Assembly (NCBI GenBank): GCA_020137815.1
Contig: CM035357.1
Coordinates: 1,074,974 to 1,138,973 of the forward strand
Source: Hormiphora californensis
Taxonomy: Eukaryota > Ctenophora > Tentaculata > Cydippida > Pleurobrachiidae
DNA: 64,000 nucleotides
Direction of reading: 5' to 3'
The notes under the pieces were generated by a model that was not told where the DNA came from, searched no databases, and was given only the letters and a program-made list of their open reading frames with translations. This document shows positions 44,253-54,242 of the stretch, piece after piece. Within the stretch, counting starts at the first letter, position 1. Each line of letters starts with the position of its first letter. Made by a program: the position numbers and the translations under genes.

Positions 44253-47200
44253 GAAAACGAGCAGGTATTGAATGCGTTAGAGATCAGATATTAGAGGTAC
44301 TGTGTTGAAAGATACAGGAAAGGAGCACTATTTGACAGAATGACTGAACCAGACTAGGCGATGCGGTTGTAAATTGATAGATTTAGGATTAAAGAGAGAC
44401 TTAGACGGGTGTATGTCAGTGTAACAGAGCATTCAAAATGAAACAAATATGAAACTGCAAATGTATGAACTGATTGTGAGAGAGTCTGGAGAATCCTGGC
44501 AATTCGTTTATGTCACACATCCGCAAAGTTATTCTGTATCCAGAATGCAGAATGATGCATTTGACAATTTTAATGCTACTGAGACCACAGTTTTGAAGAT
44601 AGAAACTTGAAATTTTGGGAATTATTAGGGGATATAGTGGAGCATTGAAAACGAGCAGGTATTGAGTGCGTTAGAGATCAGATATTAGAGGTACTGTGTT
44701 GAAAGATACAGGAAAGGAGCACTATTTGACAGAATGACTGAACCAGACTAGGCGATGCGGTTGTAAATTGATAGATTTAGGATTAAAGAGAGACTTAGAC
44801 GGGTGTATGTCAGTGTAACAGAGCATTCAAAATGAAACAAATATGAAACTGCAAATGTATGAACTGATTGTGAGAGAGTCTGGAGAATCCTGGCAATTCG
44901 TTTATGTCACACATCCGCAAAGTTATTCTGTATCCAGAATGCAGAATGATGCATTTGACAATTTTAATGCTACTGAGACCACAGTTTTGAAGATAGAAAC
45001 TTGAAATTTTGGGAATTATTAGGGGATATAGTGGAGCATTGGCACAAGGAGTATGTTTTGAGACAGAGCAATATTATGGACGTGACCTGAGTACAAGAAA
45101 ACGAGCAGGTATTGAGTGCGTTAGAGATCAGATATTAGAGGTACTGTGTTGAAAGATACAGGAAAGGAGCACTATTTGACAGAATGACTGAACCAGACTA
45201 GGCGATGCGGTTGTAAATTGATAGATTTAGGATTAAAGAGAGACTTAGACGGGTGTATGTCAGTGTAACAGAGCATTCAAAATGAAACAAATATGAAACT
45301 GCAAATGTATGAACTGATTGTGAGAGAGTCTGGAGAATCCTGGCAATTCGTTTATGTCACACATCCGCAAAGTTATTCTGTATCCAGAATGCAGAATGAT
45401 GCATTTGACAATTTTAATGCTACTGAGACCACAGTTTTGAAGATAGAAACTTGAAATTTTGGGAATTATTAGGGGATATAGTGGAGCATTGAAAACGAGC
45501 AGGTATTGAGTGCGTTAGAGATCAGATATTAGAGGTACTGTGTTGAAAGATACAGGAAAGGAGCACTATTTGACAGAATGACTGAACCAGACTAGGCGAT
45601 GCGGTTGTAAATTGATAGATTTAGGATTAAAGAGAGACTTAGACGGGTGTATGTCAGTGTAACAGAGCATTCAAAATGAAACAAATATGAAACTGCAAAT
45701 GTATGAACTGATTGTGAGAGAGTCTGGAGAATCCTGGCAATTCGTTTATGTCACACATCCGCAAAGTTATTCTGTATCCAGAATGCAGAATGATGCATTT
45801 GACAATTTTAATGCTACTGAGACCACAGTTTTGAAGATAGAAACTTGAAATTTTGGGAATTATTAGGGGATATAGTGGAGCATTGGCACAAGGAGTATGT
45901 TTTGAGACAGAGCAATATTATGGACGTGACCTGAGTACAAGAAAACGAGCAGGTATTGAGTGCGTTAGAGATCAGATATTAGAGGTACTGTGTTGAAAGA
46001 TACAGGAAAGGAGCACTATTTGACAGAATGACTGAACCAGACTAGGCGATGCGGTTGTAAATTGATAGATTTAGGATTAAAGAGAGACTTAGACGGGTGT
46101 ATGTCAGTGTAACAGAGCATTCAAAATGAAACAAATATGAAACTGCAAATGTATGAACTGATTGTGAGAGAGTCTGGAGAATCCTGGCAATTCGTTTATG
46201 TCACACATCCGCAAAGTTATTCTGTATCCAGAATGCAGAATGATGCATTTGACAATTTTAATGCTACTGAGACCACAGTTTTGAAGATAGAAACTTGAAA
46301 TTTTGGGAATTATTAGGGGATATAGTGGAGCATTGGCACAAGGAGTATGTTTTGAGACAGAGCAATATTATGGACGTGACCTGAGTACAAGAAAACGAGC
46401 AGGTATTGAGTGCGTTAGAGATCAGATATTAGAGGTACTGTGTTGAAAGATACAGGAAAGGAGCACTATTTGACAGAATGACTGAACCAGACTAGGCGAT
46501 GCGGTTGTAAATTGATAGATTTAGGATTAAAGAGAGACTTAGACGGGTGTATGTCAGTGTAACAGAGCATTCAAAATGAAACAAATATGAAACTGCAAAT
46601 GTATGAACTGATTGTGAGAGAGTCTGGAGAATCCTGGCAATTCGTTTATGTCACACATCCGCAAAGTTATTCTGTATCCAGAATGCAGAATGATGCATTT
46701 GACAATTTTAATGCTACTGAGACCACAGTTTTGAAGATAGAAACTTGAAATTTTGGGAATTATTAGGGGATATAGTGGAGCATTGGCACAAGGAGTATGT
46801 TTTGAGACAGAGCAATATTATGGACGTGACCTGAGTACAAGAAAACGAGCAGGTATTGAGTGCGTTAGAGATCAGATATTAGAGGTACTGTGTTGAAAGA
46901 TACAGGAAAGGAGCACTATTTGACAGAATGACTGAACCAGACTAGGCGATGCGGTTGTAAATTGATAGATTTAGGATTAAAGAGAGACTTAGACGGGTGT
47001 ATGTCAGTGTAACAGAGCATTCAAAATGAAACAAATATGAAACTGCAAATGTATGAACTGATTGTGAGAGAGTCTGGAGAATCCTGGCAATTCGTTTATG
47101 TCACACATCCGCAAAGTTATTCTGTATCCAGAATGCAGAATGATGCATTTGACAATTTTAATGCTACTGAGACCACAGTTTTGAAGATAGAAACTTGAAA

Positions 47201-48859
47201 TTTTGGGAATTATTAGGGGATATAGTGGAGCATTGGCACAAGGAGTATGTTTTGAGACAGAGCAATATTATGGACGTGACCTGAGTACAAGAAAACGAGC
47301 AGGTATTGAGTGCGTTAGAGATCAGATATTAGAGGTACTGTGTTGAAAGATACAGGAAAGGAGCACTATTTGACAGAATGACTGAACCAGACTAGGCGAT
47401 GCGGTTGTAAATTGATAGATTTAGGATTAAAGAGAGACTTAGACGGGTGTATGTCAGTGTAACAGAGCATTCAAAATGAAACAAATATGAAACTGCAAAT
47501 GTATGAACTGATTGTGAGAGAGTCTGGAGAATCCTGGCAATTCGTTTATGTCACACATCCGCAAAGTTATTCTGTATCCAGAATGCAGAATGATGCATTT
47601 GACAATTTTAATGCTACTGAGACCACAGTTTTGAAGATAGAAACTTGAAATTTTGGGAATTATTAGGGGATATAGTGGAGCATTGGCACAAGGAGTATGT
47701 TTTGAGACAGAGCAATATTATGGACGTGACCTGAGTACAAGAAAACGAGCAGGTATTGAGTGCGTTAGAGATCAGATATTAGAGGTACTGTGTTGAAAGA
47801 TACAGGAAAGGAGCACTATTTGACAGAATGACTGAACCAGACTAGGCGATGCGGTTGTAAATTGATAGATTTAGGATTAAAGAGAGACTTAGACGGGTGT
47901 ATGTCAGTGTAACAGAGCATTCAAAATGAAACAAATATGAAACTGCAAATGTATGAACTGATTGTGAGAGAGTCTGGAGAATCCTGGCAATTCGTTTATG
48001 TCACACATCCGCAAAGTTATTCTGTATCCAGAATGCAGAATGATGCATTTGACAATTTTAATGCTACTGAGACCACAGTTTTGAAGATAGAAACTTGAAA
48101 TTTTGGGAATTATTAGGGGATATAGTGGAGCATTGGCACAAGGAGTATGTTTTGAGACAGAGCAATATTATGGACGTGACCTGAGTACAAGAAAACGAGC
48201 AGGTGTTGAGTGCGTTAGAGATCAGATATTAGAGGTACTGTGTTGAAAGATACAGGAAAGGAGCACTATTTGACAGAATGACTGAACCAGACTAGGCGAT
48301 GCGGTTGTAAATTGATAGATTTAGGATTAAAGAGAGACTTAGACGGGTGTATGTCAGTGTAACAGAGCATTCAAAATGAAACAAATATGAAACTGCAAAT
48401 GTATGAACTGATTGTGAGAGAGTCTGGAGAATCCTGGCAATTCGTTTATGTCACACATCCGCAAAGTTATTCTGTATCCAGAATGCAGAATGATGCATTT
48501 GACAATTTTAATGCTACTGAGACCACAGTTTTGAAGATAGAAACTTGAAATTTTGGGAATTATTAGGGGATATAGTGGAGCATTGGCACAAGGAGTATGT
48601 TTTGAGACAGAGCAATATTATGGACGTGACCTGAGTACAAGAAAACGAGCAGGTATTGAGTGCGTTAGAGATCAGATATTAGAGGTACTGTGTTGAAAGA
48701 TACAGGAAAGGAGCACTATTTGACAGAATGACTGAACCAGACTAGGCGATGCGGTTGTAAATTGATAGATTTAGGATTAAAGAGAGACTTAGACGGGTGT
48801 ATGTCAGTGTAACAGAGCATTCAAAATGAAACAAATATGAAACTGCAAATGTATGAACT
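44253..48859. repeat. 450-bp tandem satellite, about 10.5 copies
   Basis: Units start GAAAACGAGCAGGTATTGAG at 44,253, 44,647, 45,097, 45,491, 45,941, 46,391, 46,841, 47,291, 47,741, 48,191 and 48,641 (truncated). Most are exactly 450 bp. Two (44,253 and 45,491 minus one position, i.e. the units at 44,253 and 45,097) are 394 bp, lacking the 56-bp GGCACAAGGAGTATGTTTTG block. Copies are almost identical: only AATGCG in the first and GGTGTTGAG at 48,191 were noticed. No open frame spans a unit. Confidence 0.96.
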
Positions 48860-49024
48860 CTGTTTCTATCCTGTTTGATAAATACTAATCCAGCAGGAAT
48901 TCTCCCAACATAACAAAAATATCTCAGTGATGGGTGGGTCGATTTTGAGCGGCAAAATGCTCAGAAAGCTAATCTCTACTACCTACAACAAAATTGTCCA
49001 ACTCTGATTCGGTCCACTCTCACT

Positions 49025-49510
49025 TTAATTAGGGTCGGCACAATTGTGAACATTCAAATTGTGAAATTTGTTTAATGTTTATGACATTTGTGTAACATCT
49101 ACACTTCATCTGTTCCGGATACCGTAAGAGCACTTTATATATAACATCGATTACGGATAACCAGAGAGAGAGGATCCAGTTATGTGACACAAGAGACAAC
49201 ATCGTTCTTGATGTACCGAACAGGACTCGAGTCTGTATACCTCGAGTACAGCCTGCGACAAAATTGACACATTTCTGATGGAAGGCAAGTTCCAACTTGC
49301 TTTGCGAATGATCTCAGCTGAAAATAAGGTAAAAAGAATCGAAGTTTCTTTTCCGCTCTATATTTTTATTAGAAGTTCGAACAAAATGAATCTTGATCGA
49401 TATTTAGCACATATTTCTAGACAATAAAAAGTTCTGAAAAATGCTGACGCCCCTAAAAACAATGAAATGTATTTCTCATTCTTTGGAAATTGGAATCCGA
49501 TGTCGTGACC
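49025..49510 (+). CDS. Multi-exon gene fragment, copy 2
   Basis: Matches 36,581-37,312 with a deletion of the middle exons. The conserved exon (about 49,247-49,329) encodes STACDKIDTFLMEGKFQLAL, RMISAENK before GTAAAA. The two copies differ by only a few residues there. Confidence 0.45.
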
Positions 49511-49614
49511 ATACTGCACCACTGAACACCCAATCAACAGAGAAGACATGCCATAATGATTAATAGTTATGGCAAAACCTTCTAAGTACAAAGGTAAACA
49601 ACCAGCCAATCTAT

Positions 49615-49800
49615 AGTGGCTGAAAATCCAGAGGCAGTTACTCGAGAAGAGAGAAGAAGAAATAACAGCTGTTCAGTCAACTGCAAAGCAAGAAATGAAA
49701 AGTTTTGCATCCTTTTTGGAAAAGGAATGTGCTTCTGCTCTGGCTCCGAAGAAGATACAGTCAGCTATTGTGGCCCCGACCCGAAAAATGGGCCATTCAC
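49615..49800 (+). CDS. Small helical open frame, copy 1 of a tandem pair
   Basis: The frame WLKIQRQLLEKREEEITAVQ, STAKQEMKSFASFLEKECAS, ALAPKKIQSAIVAPTRKMGH is shared with 50,577-50,774. The start is not preserved here. It is probably a strongly helical small protein. Confidence 0.4.
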
Positions 49801-49865
49801 CGAAATAAAGAATATGAAGGAAGATATAAATTATATTTTTTAAACGACATGAAAGTCCCAACTGC

Positions 49866-50060
49866 TTAAAATATTTCCATGATTTGAGTGCAGTTGTCTT
49901 CCAGAATCACATTTGGGTTGATGGTCGCGGTGAATGGCGAAAGGTATCTTGGATGGATAACATGACCAGACATAGGCGTGACATTCACGACCATTATGGC
50001 GAACCAAATTATGGGTGATGCATCAGGTACACAGGGGAACAGTTTATACGTCAGTACCAA
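49866..50060 (-). CDS. Minus-strand gene, copy 1 of a tandem pair
   Basis: Encodes LTYKLFPCVPDASPIIWFA, MVVNVTPMSGHVIHPRYLSP, FTATINPNVILEDNCTQIME then a stop. It differs from copy 2 at scattered positions and by a short in-frame indel without losing the frame, which supports this strand as coding. It looks like a beta-rich extracellular or structural protein. No family recognised. Confidence 0.5.
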   Translation of the reverse strand: MVLTYKLFPCVPDASPIIWFAIMVVNVTPMSGHVIHPRYLSPFTATINPNVILEDNCTQIMEIF

Positions 50061-50206
50061 GTTCCCAGGCCGGCGTACATGGCCTGGACCCCGAACACAG
50101 ACCCTCCTTACAGCAATGGTCGGTCCAGGGGACGATATTTGATGGAGAATTTAGCACGGCCCATCAACATCCACAACTCCATATCCAGTAACCAGTTAAT
50201 CTGCCA
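50060..50206 (+). CDS. Small open frame antisense to the end of the minus gene
   Basis: Starting near YMAW, the frame reads TPNTDPPYSNGRSRGRYLME, NLARPINIHNSISSNQLICH then a stop. A related fragment (RRYLMENLAHGESS) occurs at 37,505-37,560, so it is part of the duplicated gene set. Confidence 0.35.
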
Positions 50207-50289
50207 CCTATAACACCGTTAACTAGTCCATTTGTTCTAAACATCGTGGAGTTGCTGCAATGCACAGACTGTCCCCAACCCTGGCTGAG

Positions 50290-50620
50290 CTAAAAAAGAT
50301 ATACAAAATCATGGCTAGTGACACAGGCAATCGAATGGACTTGGAATTTCAGATTATAGGTACCTGCAACGGTATGTCCTGAAATACTTCCTCCAAAATA
50401 GTATAATGATTCTGTTACTGTTACTCCTGTGACTGGAATTCTTGATGCTCCTCCATAACCTACTGACCCTTCTGCTATTCCTGATGCCACAAGAGCACTT
50501 ATGGTAATATTAACGAGATTTAGTGCAACACCGATGTATTGGTTCGGCCCAACCCGAAAAAGGGCCATTAAACGAAATCCAATGGCTGAAAATCCAGAGG
50601 CAGTTACTCGAGAAGAGAGA
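50290..50620 (-). CDS. Unidentified Gly/Val/Thr-rich protein, C-terminal part
   Basis: An open frame with ALFRVGPNQYIGVALNLVNI, TISALVASGIAEGSVGYGGA, SRIPVTGVTVTESLYYFGGS and ISGHTVAGTYNLKFQV. The composition fits beta-rich structural or fibre-like proteins. A degenerate copy lies at 42,541-43,130. The 5' end may be spliced. Confidence 0.45.
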
Positions 50621-50774
50621 AGAAGAAATAACAGCTGTTCAGTCAACTGCAAAGCAAGAAATGAAAAGTTTTGCATCCTTTTTGGAAAAGGAATGTGCTT
50701 CTGCTCTGGCTCCGAAGAAGATACAGTCAGCTATTGTGGCCCCGACCCGAAAAATGGGCCATTCAGCGAAATAA
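50523..50774 (+). CDS. Small helical open frame, copy 2, complete
   Basis: 83 codons from ATG: MQHRCIGSAQPEKGPLNEIQ, then the same helical segment as copy 1 (WLKIQRQLLEKREEEITAVQ onward). Spacing between copies is about 965 bp. It partly overlaps the minus-strand Gly-rich frame. Confidence 0.45.
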   Translation: MQHRCIGSAQPEKGPLNEIQWLKIQRQLLEKREEEITAVQSTAKQEMKSFASFLEKECASALAPKKIQSAIVAPTRKMGHSAK

Positions 50775-50822
50775 AGAATATGAAGGACGATATAAATTAC
50801 ATTTTTTAAACGACATGAAAGT

Positions 50823-51050
50823 TCAAACTGCTTGAAATATTTCCATGACTTGAGTGCAGTTGTCTTCTGGAATCACATTTGGGTTGATGGTCGCGGTGAA
50901 TGGCGAAAGGTAGCTTGGATGGATAACATGACCAGACATGGGCTTGACATTCACGATCATTATGGCATGGGTGACATCAGGTACACAGGGAAACAGTTTA
51001 TACGCTAGTACCAAGTTCCCAGGCAGGCGTACATGGCCTGGAGGAGGCAC
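50823..51050 (-). CDS. Minus-strand gene, copy 2, complete at its 5' end
   Basis: MPPPGHVRLPGNLVLAYKLF, PCVPDVTHAIMIVNVKPMSG, HVIHPSYLSPFTATINPNVI, PEDNCTQVMEIFQAV: 75 residues from ATG at 51,050. Its first codons overlap, antisense, the start of the + strand frame at 51,033. Confidence 0.55.
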   Translation of the reverse strand: MPPPGHVRLPGNLVLAYKLFPCVPDVTHAIMIVNVKPMSGHVIHPSYLSPFTATINPNVIPEDNCTQVMEIFQAV

Positions 51051-51392
51051 CTGGCAGGGAAGACACGCCTTCCTCGTAATCCTACTGTTGTTGGAGCCCG
51101 GAAGGTAGCTAAAGAAATGGGTATTGACCTAATGGCATTTACGCTCCTAAAAACAATGAAATTTATTCCTCATTCTTTGCGACAGTTACTGAACTTTTTG
51201 TATAACAGGGAAATTATTGTTATTATATGTAGAGATGACGTCGATGGGTGTTATGACAAAGATGACGTTATTTACTGTACACAGACGTTCGAAAGCCGCT
51301 TTGCTCCTTACAAGAAGCAGTGGGGGTGTATGGAGAAGGGAGGTCATTGTGAGGTAGAGGAGGTGACTTGCAATGCAAAGCAGGAGCATTAG
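51033..51392 (+). CDS. Unidentified open frame (119 codons)
   Basis: MAWRRHLAGKTRLPRNPTVV, GARKVAKEMGIDLMAF is basic and protein-like. The second half has several Cys (ICRDDVDGCYDKDDVIYCTQ, WGCMEKGGHCEVEEVTC). Its start overlaps the divergent gene on the other strand. Confidence 0.4.
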   Translation: MAWRRHLAGKTRLPRNPTVVGARKVAKEMGIDLMAFTLLKTMKFIPHSLRQLLNFLYNREIIVIICRDDVDGCYDKDDVIYCTQTFESRFAPYKKQWGCMEKGGHCEVEEVTCNAKQEH

Positions 51393-51587
51393 TTTTCAGC
51401 AAATCCGAAGTTACAGCCATGAAGGTAGACGAACTGGTCCGGCTGACAGTCATGGCCTCCAGCCCGGGTATTATACATATTATTATATTATTTAATTACT
51501 TCCTGTCATGCGATGAGTTCCGGTTCATTCAGAGTGAGTAAATGGCAATCTACTTTGCGGCAGATAAGGAGAGAGCAGTAACCTTAA

Positions 51588-51842
51588 ACCGGGAATACGA
51601 AACGGGAGCGGAGTGCATGGGATCTCGCTATAAGAGACAGGCCTAACATTCTGAAACTGACTACCAAACTCGACAATTACACCAGTCTCGTCTTGGAGGA
51701 TTATGAGGATGGATACGTTGGGTTACCGGTTTCTAGGTCATTCTTCGAACGGCTTGCTTGGATTTCTCTATTCATAACCTGCCTGGTAATTTGGTGGAAC
51801 TATGTCGGTGTGTTTGGAGAGCAACTAATGCCAAAACCATAA
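51588..51842 (+). CDS. Single-pass membrane protein, 3' exon
   Basis: Open for 84 codons without ATG, following a GAGAGCAG acceptor-like site at about 51,571-51,578. It encodes WDLAIRDRPNILKLTTKLDN, YTSLVLEDYEDGYVGLPVSR and SFFERLAWISLFITCLVIWW, then NYVGVFGEQLMPKP and a stop. LAWISLFITCLVIWWNYVGV is a clear transmembrane segment near the C terminus. Family unknown. Confidence 0.5.
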   Translation, partial: TGNTKRERSAWDLAIRDRPNILKLTTKLDNYTSLVLEDYEDGYVGLPVSRSFFERLAWISLFITCLVIWWNYVGVFGEQLMPKP

Positions 51843-51967
51843 TACTAGACTCTCTGGTCGCCAGATTAGCTATAATCATCCCATTAAGTTTATAATACTC
51901 GGCCGGCCGAGGAGCCTTTGAATTTGATTTAAAATATCTATTCTTTTTTATACTTTAGCCCCCTTAT

Positions 51968-52102
51968 ATGGTAGCCGTGTACCTGGATGGTATAGATAGT
52001 TGTTTTGATGGACGTGTTGAAACACGTGAAGAGAAATTAGGGCTGAAGCTGTACAACCTAGAAAAGAGAAGAGTTGGAGGTACAGGGGTACTAAAAAAAT
52101 GA
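51968..52102 (+). CDS. 44-residue open frame
   Basis: MVAVYLDGIDSCFDGRVETR, EEKLGLKLYNLEKRRVGGTG then a stop. Compact, mixed-charge, with its own ATG. No family recognised. Confidence 0.35.
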   Translation: MVAVYLDGIDSCFDGRVETREEKLGLKLYNLEKRRVGGTGVLKK

Positions 52103-52387
52103 AACCCTTACGACCATGAACTGTTACAATTGTACCTTCATTGAATGCCATTTTAAAACAAGCGTCTAAAGGAGGAATATCAAACTATTACTCTGGTTTC
52201 GAGGGCAATCCTAGTATCACCACTCACCAGGGTTGAAATGTATAGAGGTCGATATATTGTAACAGTAAATGAAATAGAGAATAGACGTCCCCTCAATCCT
52301 CATATATAAGATAGTGACGGAAGGAAACATCGAGAAGCTATTTAACAACTCTGTGACAGAGTTGTTGCATTTTCGTAGAGAGTCTCG

Positions 52388-52537
52388 GTCAATGAGAAGT
52401 TTATTGAATCAGTAAGAAAGCTAAGCGACGTTAATGTGCAGTAACTGAGGGGCAGACAGCTGAAATCAAAGCCACAGTATATGGGGCCATACCGTGATGA
52501 GATGCCTACCGTGCCCCTATTACCCGACGAACCTTAA
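52388..52537 (+). pseudogene. Small open frame with one in-frame stop
   Basis: VNEKFIESVRKLSDVNVQ, a TAA at 52,442-52,444, then LRGRQLKSKPQYMGPYRDEM, PTVPLLPDEP and a stop. Both sides look like the same small protein. Confidence 0.3.
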
Positions 52538-52745
52538 AAAATTTAAAATACAAACTAAAATATAGTAATTGAATCGAGAGAATAGGACTCTTGGCCAACT
52601 TTTACAACAATTTGTTACTAATTTAAGACCTTTTTTATTCTTTTTATCAAATTACATCATCATCATCATGTCTTATATATAATACCGTCTCTGCCCTTGG
52701 GCCGGCATCACCGAGAAATGTCTGAAAATTGGAAGGAAGGGGGGC

Positions 52746-52790
52746 CGGTGTACGTTGTAGTTCGCGGTATATAATATTAAATAAAGAGCT
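52746..52790 (+). promoter_or_regulatory. Repeated promoter-like block, copy 1
   Basis: GGTGTACGTTGTAGTTCGCG followed by a TATATAATATTAAATAAAGA stretch lies about 40 bp upstream of the frame at 52,833. The same block recurs at 53,106. A conserved AT-rich box before small genes suggests a shared promoter. Confidence 0.4.
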
Positions 52791-52832
52791 CAAATGAGCG
52801 AGAGATGGACGGCACTAGAGTGGTGATAGACT

Positions 52833-53057
52833 ATGTTTATTTACTACGTGGGACTTGTTATTTTCTCAATAAGAGTTCCTATAAGAGAAGGACGGTACTA
52901 TGTTAAGAAGAAGTATGAAGAAGCTCAAGATCCCTCCAGGGTACAGATGCCTGATATCAATATGGATCTGGTTTCAGAGCTGGAAAAAATACTAAGTGAC
53001 GAGCTAGAACCGCCTCCACACAGACAGTTCATGCACCGTCATACAACCCTCCTCTAG
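52833..53057 (+). CDS. Small protein with N-terminal hydrophobic segment
   Basis: MFIYYVGLVIFSIRVPIREG (short membrane anchor or signal), then RYYVKKKYEEAQDPSRVQMP and DINMDLVSELEKILSDELEP. 74 residues. A shifted frame over the last codons (APSYNPPLEELEMGNMARKS) is also open, so a late frameshift is possible. Confidence 0.5.
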   Translation: MFIYYVGLVIFSIRVPIREGRYYVKKKYEEAQDPSRVQMPDINMDLVSELEKILSDELEPPPHRQFMHRHTTLL

Positions 53058-53105
53058 AGGAACTGGAAATGGGAAACATGGCCAGGAAATCCTGACGAAG
53101 GAGGT

Positions 53106-53148
53106 GGTGTACGTTGTAGTTCGCAGTAAATAATATTAGATAAAGAAC
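53106..53148 (+). promoter_or_regulatory. Repeated promoter-like block, copy 2
   Basis: GGTGTACGTTGTAGTTCGCA followed by TAAATAATATTAGATAAAGA, nearly identical to 52,746-52,790. Confidence 0.4.
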
Positions 53149-53348
53149 TTGAATGTTATGACAGTGACCTTATTAGAGACCCTTGCTGCTGTTATGGACA
53201 GGCCTGCAGAGAGGCGGGGCCAAGAGGATCACAGGATCGTAGTATGTTAGATAAAGAGCTTAGCCAGAGATACCGTACCCTGAGGCCTGATGAGCTGAAG
53301 AGTTACAGGCCTGTCTCTAACTTATCATGCCGCCACACACTCAATTAG
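53130..53348 (+). CDS. Unidentified open frame, Cys-containing
   Basis: Open from 53,130 without ATG until an internal MLDKELSQRYRTLRPDELKS. Upstream residues include DLIRDPCCCYGQACREAGPR. The internal LDKEL repeats an earlier LDKEL at the start, because the flanking GTAGTATGTTAGATAAAGAG block is itself duplicated. Confidence 0.35.
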   Translation: MILDKELECYDSDLIRDPCCCYGQACREAGPRGSQDRSMLDKELSQRYRTLRPDELKSYRPVSNLSCRHTLN

Positions 53349-53360
53349 TCAATTAGTCAT

Positions 53361-53474
53361 ATCTCCGGTTCCTGATTTAAGATAAAGACTTGCTCCCAGT
53401 TGCATTGGAAAGATATAATTTTCATCTTTCTAATGGCACCGGAAAAAGTCGCTACCTTATCAGGAACCGGAAAT
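53361..53474. mobile_element. Short hairpin element
   Basis: ATCTCCGGTTCCTGAT at the left and ATCAGGAACCGGAAAT at the right, with weaker complementarity inward (GATAAAGACTTGC / GAAAAAGTCGC...TTATC). Probably a MITE of about 115 bp. Confidence 0.5.
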
Positions 53475-53584
53475 AGATTTCATGCCCTGCATTTTGATGC
53501 ACGGCGGCCTGTCGCTTAAATAAAAAAGTTAATTTATCTTTTTCCATAGTATGTAGATAAAAGGGGGAGCCGGCGGATCAACAG

Positions 53585-53592
53585 TATAAAAA
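53585..53592 (+). promoter_or_regulatory. TATA-box-like site before the F-box gene
   Basis: TATAAAAA lies 85 bp upstream of the ATG at 53,671. Confidence 0.35.
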
Positions 53593-53670
53593 TACACTTG
53601 CGGTAAAAAGTATATGCGGGGGTAACCATTTATTCACTTACTATCCTTCTTCATTTATTACACGCTAGAG

Positions 53671-53793
53671 ATGCTGCCTGACCTGCTACCAAGCGAATTA
53701 TTGATCCAGATTATGGACCAGCTACCATGTGAGGCATTATACGAAATGGGACAGGTATGCTCACGGTTCCGGCAGCTGCAAATGGAAGAGTGA
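53671..53793 (+). CDS. F-box domain open frame
   Basis: MLPDLLPSELLIQIMDQLPC, EALYEMGQVCSRFRQLQMEE then stop. The order L-P-x-E-L-x-x-x-I-x-x-x-L-P followed by VCxRFRxL is the F-box consensus, which binds Skp1 and recruits targets to SCF ubiquitin ligases. At 40 residues it is a bare F-box. It overlaps the next frame in a different phase, so a frameshift from an F-box-plus-partner domain protein, or a splice at CAG-GTATGC, is likely. F-box proteins in virus-like elements are known to redirect host ubiquitination. Confidence 0.65.
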   Translation: MLPDLLPSELLIQIMDQLPCEALYEMGQVCSRFRQLQMEE

Positions 53794-54134
53794 TTATCGG
53801 GTATCTTCGTGTTGACGAAGCGCTAGAGGACAAGAAGGCGATTGAAAGATGGATCTTGTCAAGATTCCCTGTAACCATGTGCATGCCAGCACTCCTCCAA
53901 CCGCCGATTATCAAGGGGCCCACCGTAAAGGACGGAGAGAGCGTCTACAACCGGGTCAATAAGCTTGTGTTCCCTTTCACCCAGCTAGAGCGCCCCCCCC
54001 CCCAAATCATACTCCACGATGGCAATCTCCTTCAGAAAACTAAAAAAGGAAAGCAGGGAAACACAGCCATCAGTTATTCTTGTTCTTCTTTACGAACATA
54101 TTGCGCTCTATTGATATTCACATCTCATTTTTAG
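53757..54134 (+). CDS. Open frame continuing from the F-box
   Basis: From ATG: LTVPAAANGRVIIGYLRVDE, ALEDKKAIERWILSRFPVTM, PPIIKGPTVKDGESVYNRVN, KLVFPFTQLE, then a C homopolymer and lower-quality coding. The middle is soluble and protein-like. It probably carries the C-terminal part of the F-box protein. Confidence 0.45.
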   Translation: MLTVPAAANGRVIIGYLRVDEALEDKKAIERWILSRFPVTMCMPALLQPPIIKGPTVKDGESVYNRVNKLVFPFTQLERPPPQIILHDGNLLQKTKKGKQGNTAISYSCSSLRTYCALLIFTSHF

Positions 54135-54242
54135 GCACCTATTTCATTTCCTGGGATACGGCGAGGAGCGTTTCTGGGCAAGGAAACAAATTTGTAGCTC
54201 CGGAATCCGGATGCACACATCACCAGTGTAGGAATCGATGAT

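Larger units (their letters stand above)
43135..49024. mobile_element. 5.9-kb inverted-repeat element with TTAA target duplication
   Basis: It begins AGTGAGAGTGGACCGAATCA and ends in the complement, with ~150-bp arms. TTAA flanks both ends (43,131-43,134 and 49,025-49,028). The right-hand flank beginning TTAATTAGGGTCGG is also found without the element at 36,581. TTAA duplication is used by piggyBac-like transposases, but the termini are not a recognised piggyBac end and no transposase is present. About 4.6 kb of the interior is a tandem array. Confidence 0.75.

Noticed and set aside
44253-48859. CRISPR-like array
   Set aside because: The units are contiguous 450-bp copies with no spacers, in an animal genome. 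It is a satellite.
43135-49024. Assignment of the TTAA element to piggyBac
   Set aside because: The target duplication fits, but the ends do not match known piggyBac termini and no transposase is present. Left as unclassified.
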